Of a DNA stretch of 64,000 nucleotides, positions 43,719 through 53,370 are shown piece by piece. The DNA is taken from assembly GCF_024746815.1 (NCBI RefSeq), contig NZ_CP080527.1, positions 248,001 through 312,000 on the forward strand. Direction: 5' to 3'. This DNA is from Mesorhizobium sp. AR07 (lineage in GTDB: Bacteria; Pseudomonadota; Alphaproteobacteria; Rhizobiales; Rhizobiaceae). Each line of letters opens with the position of its first letter. The stretch's first letter is position 1. Made by a program: the position numbers and the translations under genes. Under the pieces are notes generated by a model. That model was not told where the DNA came from, searched no databases, and was given only the letters and a program-made list of their open reading frames with translations.

Positions 43719-45498
43719 TGGAGACCAACGCGACGAGAGCGGTGATTGCGTTCTCGATATAGGCTGGTGGCGGAAAACCCGCAGCCTTCTTCGCCAGCCG
43801 GGCGCCGAGCCGTCCCTTACCGACGCTCGCGACCATAGCCAGCAGCTGTTCAGCATCAACTGCCATGCCAGCACGCCAGGCGGCAATGCGCTTGGTGCGC
43901 ACCGACCCGAAATCCTCTTCATTCAGGATATCGAGGAGCGGGATCGACAAGCCGGCCGTGTTGGCGACGGAGACTTCGAAGGTCCGTTCATTGAGAAAGA
44001 CCCTAGTCTTCACCGCGCCGGCACTGAATGCGGCATAATCCTTTGCCTCCCATTCCGCCAGCTGCGTCGGCGTCAGTGAGGGTTTGCCGCGAATTGTGAG
44101 CATGTCCGCCCAGAGATCCATGGTTCGTTTCTTGCCCAGAGGAGGCTTGCTCCCGTCGAGCGGATCCCAGTCGGTGATAACGCAATAGGGCAGTTTCAGC
44201 GCCTCGGCGAGCTTGACATAGGGGCGGAAGTTCGTCCCGGCCACATTGCAGACAGTGATACCGAGATCGTCAAGCGAGTGGCCGAGAGAGGAAGCGAAGA
44301 CTGGTAACAGCGCCTCCTCTGCGTCGCCTTCGACGAAGATGACGCCCCGTGCGAACAAAAGCTCGGCGCGGGTGGCGTCGAGATAGTTTTCGAGATCGTC
44401 AAGCTCGCCGGGCGTCACCGGCAGTGTCGCCAATGAGAATGCCTGCGTCGCGCTTCCTTGCCTCTTCAACTGGACGATCGATCGCAACGGCGAGACCGCA
44501 GCCAGGGTGGGTGAATGGCTGGTGACGATCATGGCCCGGGAAGCGTCGACATCGCCGAGCAATTTCGCGAAGACGGATCGCTGAAGGTGCGGGTGAAGAT
44601 GCGCCTCTGGCTCTTCGATGCAAAGCAGCGAGAAATTGCGTTCGTTCTTCTTCCGGCGCCATGCAAATTCCGCAAGCTTCAGTGCCAGCAGGGCGACGTT
44701 CGCCGACCCGAGGCTGGCCTCTGCGATGCTCCGCTTGCCGTTATCGATGAACATTGCGATCGCCCGGAATAAGCGCAGCGGGTCGGTGGGCGCAAACCTC
44801 AGGCGCGCGTCGATGTCATGCGCCTTCCCAGACAGGTGGGCGATGCCAGCTCGCAGTTCATCTTCAAGCGTCTTGATGGTCGGAAAGGCTTCGAGCGTCT
44901 TGCTCGCTTTTTCGAGCTCCGCCGCAACCGCGTCCAGGTCCGGGCGGCTGATCCCGGAAATAGCCTCCTCAAGCAGATGGCGCAGTGGTGAACTTCGCCA
45001 GCTCCCGAGCTGTCCTTCGGCGTCGCGCAAGGCGTCGAGCAGATCGATTGCGATCCGGCGACGTACCTTTCCTGGAAGGGAGCGCGTTTCGTCGCCGCCG
45101 CCAAAGACCAGAAACTCGCAATCGGCGCCCGACTGTGGGGCGCCAGTGACGTCGGACTTCTTGCGGAACAGATAGCTGAGCTGAGCAACGCTCGGATTGT
45201 GAGAGGCTCGGAAATCGGTCAACAGCGCAGTCAGCGCCATGTCGGTCGCGAATTCCGAAATCTCCAGATGCACCTCGATGGGCGTGCTGTAGTCAGCTGG
45301 TCCGCCATCCCAGAAATCCGTGAGCTTCAGCTGTCTTGCCGAATCGGGCAGTGTCGGGTCGAGGATAAGCTGGATCGCGAAAAGCAGATTGCTCTTCCCG
45401 ACCCTGTTTTCTCCGAGGAGCACGACATTGCCAGCCAGCGCAACGTCGATCGATTGAAAGTTTCTGAAATTCCTGATGCTTAACTTGCTTAGATGCAT
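43711..45498 (-). CDS. OLD-family ATP-dependent nuclease (GajA-like)
   Basis: The 595-aa protein has an N-terminal ABC-type ATPase with Walker A GENRVGKSN (residue about 30), Walker B CIEEPEAHLHP and TSHSPTLAAV. A C-terminal TOPRIM nuclease domain follows, with IFVEGDAEEALLP (Glu) and VITDWDPLDGS (DxD). This is the class 2 OLD architecture, encoded beside a UvrD helicase as in Gabija. GGGGA lies before ATG 45498; the upstream TTG form is rejected. It is divergent from the AddB-like gene across 101 bases. Confidence 0.9.
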   Translation of the reverse strand: MHLSKLSIRNFRNFQSIDVALAGNVVLLGENRVGKSNLLFAIQLILDPTLPDSARQLKLTDFWDGGPADYSTPIEVHLEISEFATDMALTALLTDFRASHNPSVAQLSYLFRKKSDVTGAPQSGADCEFLVFGGGDETRSLPGKVRRRIAIDLLDALRDAEGQLGSWRSSPLRHLLEEAISGISRPDLDAVAAELEKASKTLEAFPTIKTLEDELRAGIAHLSGKAHDIDARLRFAPTDPLRLFRAIAMFIDNGKRSIAEASLGSANVALLALKLAEFAWRRKKNERNFSLLCIEEPEAHLHPHLQRSVFAKLLGDVDASRAMIVTSHSPTLAAVSPLRSIVQLKRQGSATQAFSLATLPVTPGELDDLENYLDATRAELLFARGVIFVEGDAEEALLPVFASSLGHSLDDLGITVCNVAGTNFRPYVKLAEALKLPYCVITDWDPLDGSKPPLGKKRTMDLWADMLTIRGKPSLTPTQLAEWEAKDYAAFSAGAVKTRVFLNERTFEVSVANTAGLSIPLLDILNEEDFGSVRTKRIAAWRAGMAVDAEQLLAMVASVGKGRLGARLAKKAAGFPPPAYIENAITALVALVSNA

Positions 45499-45599
45499 TT
45501 CTATCCCCAAGGCCAAAGCTTTTTTCTTTGCCTGAGCTTTAATAGCTGGTGATATTGAGCGATCACAGTGCCTTATAGGAACAACAAGCCGAAAACCCG
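45499..45599. promoter_or_regulatory. Divergent promoter region of the nuclease-helicase island
   Basis: A 101-base A/T-richer gap separates the OLD-UvrD pair from the AddB/AddA-like pair. It must hold promoters for both directions and would allow shared control. No confident -35/-10 pair was assigned. Confidence 0.4.
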
Positions 45600-48251
45600 A
45601 TGCTCATTCGTTCCACTCACGTCGTCGATGGCATGCTGGCGCTTCGCAGCGCCCGCGCTGCCGCGGCGCGAGCCGGAGCAATCGGTCGCGAGATCCTCAC
45701 TTTGCCGCTGCTCGCTGCACGCTTGGTCGGTGGTTTCGCCACACCTGCCGGCACCGATGTTCTCTATCCGGCGATTCAGGCCGCGCTCGCTTCCGAGAGC
45801 TTTGGCGACATCGGAACCGTTGCGGGGCTGCCAGGCATGCCCCGTGCGGTCCTCCATTCCCTGGATTGCGCCTGGCGGGCGGATCTCGATCTGTCGTCAC
45901 TGGCAGGCGAGGCGCCGAGGTTTGATGACCTTCATCGCATCGAGACCTACATTCGCGATCACGTTCCACCCACGCATATGTTGCCGCGCGACCTTCGCGA
46001 CACTGCCAGCAGGCGGGTCGATCTCGCGCGCAGCCTGCTGGGTCCGGTGACGCTTTCAGGATTGGTGGACGTCGACCCGCTTTGGCGGCCGCTTCTCAAT
46101 AAGCTCGCTCGCGTCACCGACCTCACCTGGGAGCTGTCGGTCCCCGTCGAGCAGCCATGGTTTAGAGGGTCGATCCAAAGAAGGGCGGCGACTACTCCGG
46201 TCTGTACATCCGCCGAGGCGAGCGCGGACCCGAAGGCGGAGGCCATCGAGGCGCTGCGCTGGACCCGGCAGTTGCTGGCCACCGGCAGGGTGCAAGCTCA
46301 GGACATCGCCATCGCTGCGACTGCGACCCAGGACTGGGACGATCATTTTCTGGCCTATGCGCGAAGCGCCGGATTGCCGTTGCACTTCTCTCACGGCATT
46401 CCGGCCTTGAGCACGCCGGAGGGCCAGGCGTGTGCGGCGCTGGCGGACATTCTTGGAAACGGTCTCAATCAGGAGCGCGTCTGGCGCATGATCCGGCGCC
46501 TACCGGCGCGCCCATTCGCCGGCTTGCTCCCCCCGGACTGGTTTGCTGCTGTTCCGCGAAACGCGGGACTGCGAAGCCTCGACCAGTGGCGCGAAGTGCT
46601 GGCGGCGGCCAGGCCGCAACGCGCCGATGGTGAACTGGTCGAGCAGGTCCTGTTTCCGATTCTTGAGCTCCTCGCGCGCGGAGCGCAGGCGGCGGGAGAG
46701 GCCGGCGCGCGGTTGCTGAGCGCCGCCAGCCTGGCGATGTGGGAGGAAGCGTTGCGAAGCGCGCCGGCGCAAGCCATCGCCCTGTCCTTGCAAGCTCTGC
46801 GTGTCGCCGATCAGCAAGACCCCGCCAACAGCGTCGTCTGGTGCCCGGCGTCGCAACTGGCGGCATGCCCACGTCCCTTCACCCGCCTGCTTGGCCTCAC
46901 AAGCCGGTCCTGGCCGCGATCGGAAAATGACGACCCGCTGCTGCCGCATCATTTGCTCGACCGCCGAAGGCTGCATCCCGTGGGTGTCGCTGAGCGCGAT
47001 CGGCGTCATTTCGAGATCATCCAGGCACACACAACGGAACAACTCGTTCTGTCGCGGTCGCTGCGCAACGCCAAAGGCGGCGTTCTGTCACCCAGCTCCC
47101 TATGGCCTTCGGACGAGATCGTGCACAAGCGCGATCGCATTCCGGAGCATGCTTTCAGCGACGCTGACAGGCTTTTGGCGAGGCCGCGCGATGCCGGCCA
47201 CCTGCCCCATGTTCGCCAGAGCCAGCTTTGCTGGCGCAACTGGCAGCGGCCTTCCGAGTTGACGCCGCATGACGGCCTCTCAAGTGCCAATCATCCGGCG
47301 ATTGAGGCAGCCTTGTCGCGCGTTCAGTCGACGACGTCACTGCAGCGCCTGCTGCGCGATCCGCTAGGATTTGTCTGGCGCTACGCTCTAGGTTGGCGCT
47401 CTGTCCGATTCCAGGACGACCCGCTGCAGCTCGATGCAGCCTCATTCGGCGAGCTGGTGCATGAGTTGATCAGCGGCGCGATCGCAGCGCTCGAGCCTAC
47501 CCCGGGGTTTGCGCGTGCCAGCGCCGGCGAGATCGACGCGGCGATCGTTGACGCTTCGACAACGATCCTGAAGGCCTGGCCGCTGCAGCGTTCAGTTCCG
47601 CCGCCAATCCTGTGGCGCCACACGGTGAATGAGGCTGCACGTCGCACGGCCTGCGGCCTTGCCGCCGACGATCAGGTCAGATCCGATACGCGCAGCTGGA
47701 CGGAGGTGCCATTCGGTCAGCGCACTGCCGCGGAGGAAGAAGCGCCGTGGGACACCACGGTGGCGGTGCCGATCGAGCAGACCGGTCTGGTGTTCGGCGG
47801 CCGCATGGATCGGCTAGATATTCGTGCCACAGGCGACGGTGCGCGCATCACCGACTACAAGAGCGTCAAGCCGCCTCCGAAACATCAGCGCATCGCGCTG
47901 GGCCAGGGACGGGAGCTGCAACGCGTGCTTTATGCGATCGCGGTCCGCTCCCTGCTGCCCGAAGTCAGGACAGTTGTGGCGCGCCTGATCTATCTCGCCG
48001 AAGATCCCGCTACCTTCGAGCTCAAGGGCGACCAGCTCGATGCGGTTGTGAATGAAGCGGCGGGGTATCTGTCGGCAGCCATGGCGATCCTGCGCGGCGG
48101 CCGGATTGCGCCGCGTTGGGAACAGGATGCCCTCCATGACGACATGCGTCTGGCGCTTCCGGCCGATCGCGAAAGCTATCTGCGCCGCAAAGCCGCTGAG
48201 TTCCGAGCGGCCAATCAGCAGCTCAATCGGCTGTGGAGCGCCTCGACATGA
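45600..48251 (+). CDS. AddB-like PD-(D/E)XK nuclease, inactive-helicase type
   Basis: The 883-aa protein is AddB/RecB-family-like. The N-terminal part lacks a Walker A motif, and the C-terminal third has a PD-(D/E)XK nuclease: His in FGELVHELI, Asp in GGRMDRLDI and ITDYKSVK carrying Asp and Lys. The cysteines that hold the iron-sulphur cluster in bacterial AddB are not evident. It is too divergent and too closely tied to the next gene and the OLD island to be the housekeeping AddB. Its stop overlaps the next start (ATGA). Confidence 0.83.
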   Translation: MLIRSTHVVDGMLALRSARAAAARAGAIGREILTLPLLAARLVGGFATPAGTDVLYPAIQAALASESFGDIGTVAGLPGMPRAVLHSLDCAWRADLDLSSLAGEAPRFDDLHRIETYIRDHVPPTHMLPRDLRDTASRRVDLARSLLGPVTLSGLVDVDPLWRPLLNKLARVTDLTWELSVPVEQPWFRGSIQRRAATTPVCTSAEASADPKAEAIEALRWTRQLLATGRVQAQDIAIAATATQDWDDHFLAYARSAGLPLHFSHGIPALSTPEGQACAALADILGNGLNQERVWRMIRRLPARPFAGLLPPDWFAAVPRNAGLRSLDQWREVLAAARPQRADGELVEQVLFPILELLARGAQAAGEAGARLLSAASLAMWEEALRSAPAQAIALSLQALRVADQQDPANSVVWCPASQLAACPRPFTRLLGLTSRSWPRSENDDPLLPHHLLDRRRLHPVGVAERDRRHFEIIQAHTTEQLVLSRSLRNAKGGVLSPSSLWPSDEIVHKRDRIPEHAFSDADRLLARPRDAGHLPHVRQSQLCWRNWQRPSELTPHDGLSSANHPAIEAALSRVQSTTSLQRLLRDPLGFVWRYALGWRSVRFQDDPLQLDAASFGELVHELISGAIAALEPTPGFARASAGEIDAAIVDASTTILKAWPLQRSVPPPILWRHTVNEAARRTACGLAADDQVRSDTRSWTEVPFGQRTAAEEEAPWDTTVAVPIEQTGLVFGGRMDRLDIRATGDGARITDYKSVKPPPKHQRIALGQGRELQRVLYAIAVRSLLPEVRTVVARLIYLAEDPATFELKGDQLDAVVNEAAGYLSAAMAILRGGRIAPRWEQDALHDDMRLALPADRESYLRRKAAEFRAANQQLNRLWSAST

Positions 48252-51200
48252 CGCTCGTCGACCAGGACGCCCGTTGCCGGGCGATGACCGATTTCTCCTC
48301 GATCCTGCTGGTGGAGGCGGCTGCGGGAACCGGCAAGACCTCGCTAATGGCCGGCCGCGTGGCGATGATGCTCGCATCCGGCCATCATCCCGGCGACATC
48401 GCGGCCATCACGTTTACGGAACTTGCCGCAAGCCAGCTCGCGCACCGGATCAGGGAGACGATCGACACGCTGCTGATGGGCGATGTTCCGGCTTTCCTTC
48501 AGGCCGTTCTTCCGGAGGGCCTCTCAGAGCAGCAGCGCAATGCGCTGGTCGCCGTCTCTCCCCGGCTCGATGAGCTGACGGCGACGACCATCCACGGATT
48601 TTGCCAGGCGATCATCCGCAGCCATGGCGTCCAGGCTGGCCTAGACCCCGGCGCTCGCGTGGTCGATGCGACGGTCGCCGACAATCTGTTCATGGCCGAG
48701 CTGTCAGCCTGGTTTTCCAAGCGGCTTGCGGCAGATGCGGCGGAAACTGACCCAATCGTGGTTCTGGCCGAGGCTATCCCGCTCCAAGTCGTGGACCTTA
48801 TCCGGGAGTTGGCGAGCCTCCGGCGCAAGCATCCGGATGCGCGACCGATCCCTCCGTCTCCCGACGCACGGCCCGACATTGATTTCGTCCAGGCGGTCGA
48901 CGATTTCGCCCGGTGGCAGACAAGCGCCGACACTGAAAAATGGCTTTCCGAGATCGCGTCGGAATTGAGCCGGCTTGCGGAGCGCTATCAGGACTGTCTC
49001 GCCCAAGGCGAGGATTTCGGGGCCTTGTGGCGGCTTTGCGATCCGGGAACCGGCCGGCTCTTCGAGCGCAAGGGCCTCCAACTCAAGACCTATGAAGATG
49101 CGGCGCGAGGCTTCGGCGCTCACCGCAACGATGCCGGCCCCGGTGACGGCCGGACGCTCTACGAGATCGTCGTCATCGGCTGGAACGAGCTGGTAGGTCA
49201 TATCGCAAGCGCGCTCGTCTGCTCTTTGTCGGCCTCGCTCGACCAGCTGCTGGAAAGCTACCAGGCACGCAAGCGTGCCGCCGCCGTCCTGGATTTCGAT
49301 GATCTGCTGATCCACGTTCGTTCGCTGATCCACGACCATAAAGAGGTGCGTCAGGCAATCGGCCAACGCTATCGCTACGTCCTGGTCGATGAGTTCCAGG
49401 ACACGGACAGCATCCAAAACGAGATTTTGTTCTCGATCGCCGCGACCGAAACGCGGCCAGGACAATGGGAGAAATCAGACCTGCGGCCCGGAGCGCTTTT
49501 CCTCGTTGGCGATCCGAAACAGGCGATCTATCGTTTTCGCGGCGCCGACATCGAAGCCTACGAGCTCTGCCGCCGGCTGATCGACAGCCAGGATCACGGT
49601 GCGGTGCTCGAGATCACGGCCAATTTCCGTTCGCTGAGCCGGATCATCGAGCATGTGAATGCCTGCTTCGAGCCGGTCTTTGCCAAGCCGTCGCAGCCCC
49701 GTTATGTCGCGCTTGCCCCCACGCTCTTCGAGGCTTCGCACTCGCTTCCCTGCGTGGGACGCTTCACCGTCGAGATTGCGACCGAGGGGCGCGTCTACGC
49801 GGAAATGTTTCGGGAAGCCGAGGCCGAGCGGGTTGCCGACATTTGCGCCGCCTTGATCGGCAACCTGTCGATACAACGTGCCGACAAGACATGCACGCCG
49901 CTCCAGGCCGGCGACATCGCGCTGCTTTCGCCGGGACATACGGAACTGTGGCGCTATGAGCGGGCGCTCGAGCAGCGCGGACTCGCGGTATCCTCGCAAG
50001 CCGGCCAGACGCTGATGCGACGACAGGAGACGCAGGATATCTTGGCATTGTTGCGGGTCCTGGCGGATACTTCCGACACCTTGGCCTTTGGCGCGCTGAT
50101 GCGCGGACCATTGGTCGGGCTCAGTGAACAGGAAGTGCTCGACATCACTGCGACCCTCGCCGCGAGGGAAGAGGGCCAAACTTTTTTCACCGTGCGAACG
50201 GATCCAGAACTGGTGCAGCATCCAGTGGCTAGGGGCATTCTGGTCGAGCTGCAGCAACTTCGCCGGCGCGCTTCTATTGTGACGCCAAGTCTGATTCTGG
50301 CGGAAGCCATCGAGCGCCTGAACATTCGCGTCATCATGGCAGCGCGACATCGCAATCGAAATGCACGCGCGCTCGCCAATCTCGACGCCCTGATCGAGAG
50401 AGCGCGCGGTTACTCTGTTGCTGGCCTGCGCGCATTCATTCATGATCTCCAGTCTGATTGGGAGCGAAAGGCCCGGGCACAGGAAGGACGTCTCGACGCT
50501 GCCGAGGATGCCGTCGAGATCGTCACCATTCACAGTGCCAAGGGATTGGAATGGCCGGTCGTCATTCCGGTCAATTCCACGACCGAACTCTACCGGCCGG
50601 ATCAGTTCGTGCATCGGCAATCCGATAACAGTCTGCACTGGATGCTCGGCGGCGTCGCTCCGCAGGAGCTGGCTGCAGCGCGTGCCGAGGAAAGCCTGGA
50701 AGATGCCAATCAACGAGAGCGGATCTGGTACGTGGCATGCACCCGGGCAAGGGATCTCCTGATCCTCCCCCATATTCCTCAGGCGTCCCAAGATTCCTGG
50801 TTCAGCTCCATAGACCTGCGTCAGCAACACATTCCCGAGATGGACCTTTCGTCCTTTGCGCGGCGGGAAACGCCTAGGCCGGCCTCTTCGTCGAACGTAC
50901 AGTCTTCCGACATTTTTGCCGCCGAGCAGCGATCTGTTGAGGAAAGCGCGCCGCCGGTCCTGTGGCGCCGGCCCAGCGAGCACGATGCCGATCGGCTCGG
51001 GGACCCTCTCGCCGGGGTCGTGATCTTGGAGACCCATGCCGAGCATCTTGAGGTCGTCGGCGCCGGGACGCGTCGCGGCGTGATCCTTCACAAGCTGATG
51101 GAAGAGCTTCTCACCGGCGAGCTTGCGGGAGAATTCGCCGCAAGCGTGTCCCGCGCTCGCGAACTGCTCGATCAGCTTGTTTCCGACGTCAATGACGACG

Positions 51201-51532
51201 AACCTCGACCCGATCCTAATGAGATGGCAGCCGCGGCGCTTCGTGGGCTCGCATTGCCAGAGATTGCCGAACTGAGGCCCCACCTCGTGCCCGAGATCGC
51301 AATCTGGGGACGAGACGAGGTTGGCCTGCTCGCCGGTCGGGCTGACGCCTTGGCAATCATCGAAGAACGCGTTGACGCTGCGATCGATTGGAAATCTGAC
51401 GCAAACCCTACACCTGCTGTACGCAAGGCACATGTGCAGCAGCTTCATGAGTATCTGTCCGCGACCGGCGCCGTACGCGGCGCAATTGTCTATCTGACGA
51501 GCGGCGAGGTCACCTGGATCCTCCGTTCCTAA
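48248..51532 (+). CDS. AddA/RecB-like helicase-nuclease
   Basis: The 1,094-aa protein has UvrD-type helicase motifs (EAAAGTGKTSLM; LVDEFQDTDSIQNEIL; VGDPKQAIYRFRGADIEAY; ITANFRSL; IHSAKGLEWPVVIP; YVACTRARDLLIL). A C-terminal PD-(D/E)XK nuclease follows, with GVILHKLMEELL, LLAGRADALAI and AAIDWKSDANP. ATG 48248 overlaps the AddB-like stop. Together the pair would unwind and degrade double-stranded DNA ends. The position in a divergent locus with an OLD-UvrD pair suggests phage or plasmid defence more than general repair. Confidence 0.88.
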   Translation: MTLVDQDARCRAMTDFSSILLVEAAAGTGKTSLMAGRVAMMLASGHHPGDIAAITFTELAASQLAHRIRETIDTLLMGDVPAFLQAVLPEGLSEQQRNALVAVSPRLDELTATTIHGFCQAIIRSHGVQAGLDPGARVVDATVADNLFMAELSAWFSKRLAADAAETDPIVVLAEAIPLQVVDLIRELASLRRKHPDARPIPPSPDARPDIDFVQAVDDFARWQTSADTEKWLSEIASELSRLAERYQDCLAQGEDFGALWRLCDPGTGRLFERKGLQLKTYEDAARGFGAHRNDAGPGDGRTLYEIVVIGWNELVGHIASALVCSLSASLDQLLESYQARKRAAAVLDFDDLLIHVRSLIHDHKEVRQAIGQRYRYVLVDEFQDTDSIQNEILFSIAATETRPGQWEKSDLRPGALFLVGDPKQAIYRFRGADIEAYELCRRLIDSQDHGAVLEITANFRSLSRIIEHVNACFEPVFAKPSQPRYVALAPTLFEASHSLPCVGRFTVEIATEGRVYAEMFREAEAERVADICAALIGNLSIQRADKTCTPLQAGDIALLSPGHTELWRYERALEQRGLAVSSQAGQTLMRRQETQDILALLRVLADTSDTLAFGALMRGPLVGLSEQEVLDITATLAAREEGQTFFTVRTDPELVQHPVARGILVELQQLRRRASIVTPSLILAEAIERLNIRVIMAARHRNRNARALANLDALIERARGYSVAGLRAFIHDLQSDWERKARAQEGRLDAAEDAVEIVTIHSAKGLEWPVVIPVNSTTELYRPDQFVHRQSDNSLHWMLGGVAPQELAAARAEESLEDANQRERIWYVACTRARDLLILPHIPQASQDSWFSSIDLRQQHIPEMDLSSFARRETPRPASSSNVQSSDIFAAEQRSVEESAPPVLWRRPSEHDADRLGDPLAGVVILETHAEHLEVVGAGTRRGVILHKLMEELLTGELAGEFAASVSRARELLDQLVSDVNDDEPRPDPNEMAAAALRGLALPEIAELRPHLVPEIAIWGRDEVGLLAGRADALAIIEERVDAAIDWKSDANPTPAVRKAHVQQLHEYLSATGAVRGAIVYLTSGEVTWILRS

Positions 51533-51542
51533 ATGGGATCAT

Positions 51543-52237
51543 CTATTCGTCGAGCGCGATGCTGGCACCACTATCGTCGATATCTGCAAATCCCGGTATG
51601 ATGTCGCCCGCCAGCAGTTTCTCTTTGCTGAGCAGTCCTGCGTCCTCCAACGCCTCGAAGTCGGGCAGGTCGCGCAGCGTGTCGAGGCCGAACTCCAGCA
51701 GGAATTCCTTTGTCGTCACGTAGGTGTAGGGCGCGCCCGGCGTCGGGCTACGCGGACCGGAAGCAATCAGGCCAGCACCGCGCAGATGGCCAATAAAATC
51801 GCGACTGATCTCCTTGCCGAAGAAAGACGACAACTCGGCGCGGGTGATCGGCTGGAAGTAGCCGATGCACATCAGCACGAGCACCTCTGACTGCGTGAGG
51901 TCTGCCGCGCGCTCGTTACCGCCGACTGCACTGCGGATGGCGTCGGCATAGGCAGGCCGGGTGCGGTGCTGCCAGCCGCCGGCAACGGCCACCAGATCGT
52001 AAGGGCGGCCACGCAGCTCCTCGCGAATGTCGTCGATCAAAAGGTCAACGCTGCAGCTCTTGCCGACGATGCGGGCCAGCGTCTCGCGGCCGACCGGCTC
52101 GCTGGCGGCGAAAATCGTGGCCTCGACGCGATGCATCCATTCACGCCAGCGCGCGTCCGGCGGCAGATGATCCAGCTCCCGATCAACCAGCATTCGCTGG
52201 ACATCTTTTTTTCTCGTCTGCGCACCGCTTCCGCCAT
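51543..52237 (-). CDS. ScpB-like condensin subunit, copy 1, with frameshift
   Basis: About 231 aa: ScpB-type winged-helix protein of the SMC-kleisin family (VEATIFAASEPVGRETLARIVG, LTQSEVLVLMCI, ITRAELSSFFGKEISRDF). It is convergent with the AddA-like gene. The ATG at 52237 lies five bases after the DUF1403 stop, and the first 11 codons are in one frame while the body is in the -1 frame. The shift falls on the slippery heptamer A AAA AAG (52205-52211). With a -1 shift the N-terminus becomes the same length as that of the unbroken copy at 63542. Otherwise translation would need an internal ATG (MLVDRELDHL). Confidence 0.78.
52205..52211 (-). promoter_or_regulatory. Candidate -1 ribosomal frameshift site (A AAA AAG)
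   Basis: In the minus-strand reading from ATG 52237 the codons GAA AAA AAG AUG form X XXY YYZ in exactly the right phase. A -1 slip continues as GAT GTC CAG into the conserved ScpB reading frame. A simple indel in a 7-A run is the alternative explanation. Confidence 0.45.
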
Positions 52238-52242
52238 CGTCT

Positions 52243-53274
52243 TCACAGCCCGTAAATGCGGAAGGTCGGACGGCCGGACAGCTCGCGCACCGCGCCAAGC
52301 TCAACCAGCCGGTCGAACAGGCGGCGCAGCCCACGGTCACTCATGCCTGCGATCTTTTCCGAGGCAACGATCGTATCGTCAGAAAGGAGCTTGTCGACAA
52401 CAGCGTCCGCCGCCTTGGCCCTGAGTTTCGGCGCAACAGCAAGCAGCCGGTCCGCTCGGCGCTCGAGCTCAGCGGAAAGATCAATGGCGCGCAGCGCAGC
52501 GCGCGCCTGCGCGGCAAGCAGACTTTTGGCACGCTCAGGATCTGTCTCAATGTCTGTCACCACAGAGCTGGCTGCCGATCGACGCGTGCGGGCGCTTGTG
52601 CCCAAGGCTGCCTCGGCGCCCAGCAGCGGCACCGCGTGTGCCCAACCCAGCCGTTGCGCCAGCAGGGCGTCGGCGAGCCAGCATCCGAAGGCTCGTGCGA
52701 AGCCATATCTTTCGGCGGCCATGAACGCGCCGGTCAACGTTGCGAGAATGCCAGCGCCGTCGGCGAGTTGCCGAAGATCATCCGCCAGATCGCTGACCGC
52801 CTCATCATCCGGGGCGTAGCCGAACTCTTCCAACACCGCAGCGAGGTTTTTCTCCGTCAGCAATTCGTCCCCGGGCCGGGCCGCCAGCCGGCGCCAGGCC
52901 AGCAGCATCGATCCGGCGGGGCCGAGGGACAAAAAATCGCCCGGTCGTGTGAGCAGCACGGCATCGCGCAGCGCGCCTTCATCCTCGACGCGGCCGGCCT
53001 GCTTCGCCGTCACCGCGGCAGCGACAAGCGCCAGGCGCTGTCGCCAGGCGCCGGCCCAGCGTTCCTGCCGACGCACCACCGCATCGAGCGCGCCGATGGC
53101 AGCGCCGACAACGAGCGCCACATCCTCTACGTCTTTACTGGCAAGGCCTTGCCCATCCGGGACGGCGCGGCGCAGCCAGGCCGGCACCGCTGCCATTGGC
53201 GCGGTCGAAGGGGCGCCGGCAAGCGTGACGTAGTGGCGCGGAGCGGGTTTGGGACGCAGAATCATCGACAGCAC
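52243..53274 (-). CDS. DUF1403 family protein, copy 1
   Basis: The 343-aa protein is rich in Ala and helix-forming residues, with DAVVRRQERWAGAWRQRLAL, a central LGWAHAVPLL and a C-terminal HTH-like MSDRGLRRLFDRLVELGAVREL. I know it only as DUF1403, recurrent beside ScpB genes on rhizobial plasmids. It closely matches the protein at 62539 at both ends. Function unknown; linkage to a condensin-type subunit suggests a role in DNA organisation or plasmid maintenance. Confidence 0.82.
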   Translation of the reverse strand: MLSMILRPKPAPRHYVTLAGAPSTAPMAAVPAWLRRAVPDGQGLASKDVEDVALVVGAAIGALDAVVRRQERWAGAWRQRLALVAAAVTAKQAGRVEDEGALRDAVLLTRPGDFLSLGPAGSMLLAWRRLAARPGDELLTEKNLAAVLEEFGYAPDDEAVSDLADDLRQLADGAGILATLTGAFMAAERYGFARAFGCWLADALLAQRLGWAHAVPLLGAEAALGTSARTRRSAASSVVTDIETDPERAKSLLAAQARAALRAIDLSAELERRADRLLAVAPKLRAKAADAVVDKLLSDDTIVASEKIAGMSDRGLRRLFDRLVELGAVRELSGRPTFRIYGL

Positions 53275-53343
53275 GATGAATCATGGCGGCGCTTTTGGCA
53301 ACGTAAATAGACAAAAAGCGCTGTGCTTGTCGCGCGCCAACAA

Positions 53344-53370
53344 CGAATGATAATGTTGCATTATCGTTCG
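53344..53370. promoter_or_regulatory. Palindrome upstream of DUF1403 copy 1
   Basis: CGAATGATAATG (53344-53355) and CATTATCGTTCG (53359-53370) are inverted with one mismatch around TTG. It lies about 70-100 bases upstream of the DUF1403-ScpB pair. The half-site TTATCGTTCGTTTT recurs upstream of copy 2 (near 62463). A likely operator. Confidence 0.55.

Noticed and set aside
42435..43745. Long plus-strand frame across the UvrD helicase
   Set aside because: Antisense shadow of a gene with clear helicase motifs; composition is that of a high-GC antisense frame.
49475..51448. Long minus-strand frame of about 650 codons across the AddA-like gene
   Set aside because: Antisense shadow; no protein family features, whereas the plus strand has full helicase and nuclease motifs.
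45600..51532. AddB/AddA-like genes as the housekeeping recombination genes addAB
   Set aside because: They sit on an accessory replicon, divergent from an OLD-UvrD pair, and the AddB-like protein shows no cluster of conserved cysteines. Still possible, so noted in the finding's refutation.
51543..53274. DUF1403-ScpB as part of a Wadjet/JetABCD defence system
   Set aside because: No SMC-type ATPase, kleisin or JetD-type nuclease is visible next to either copy.
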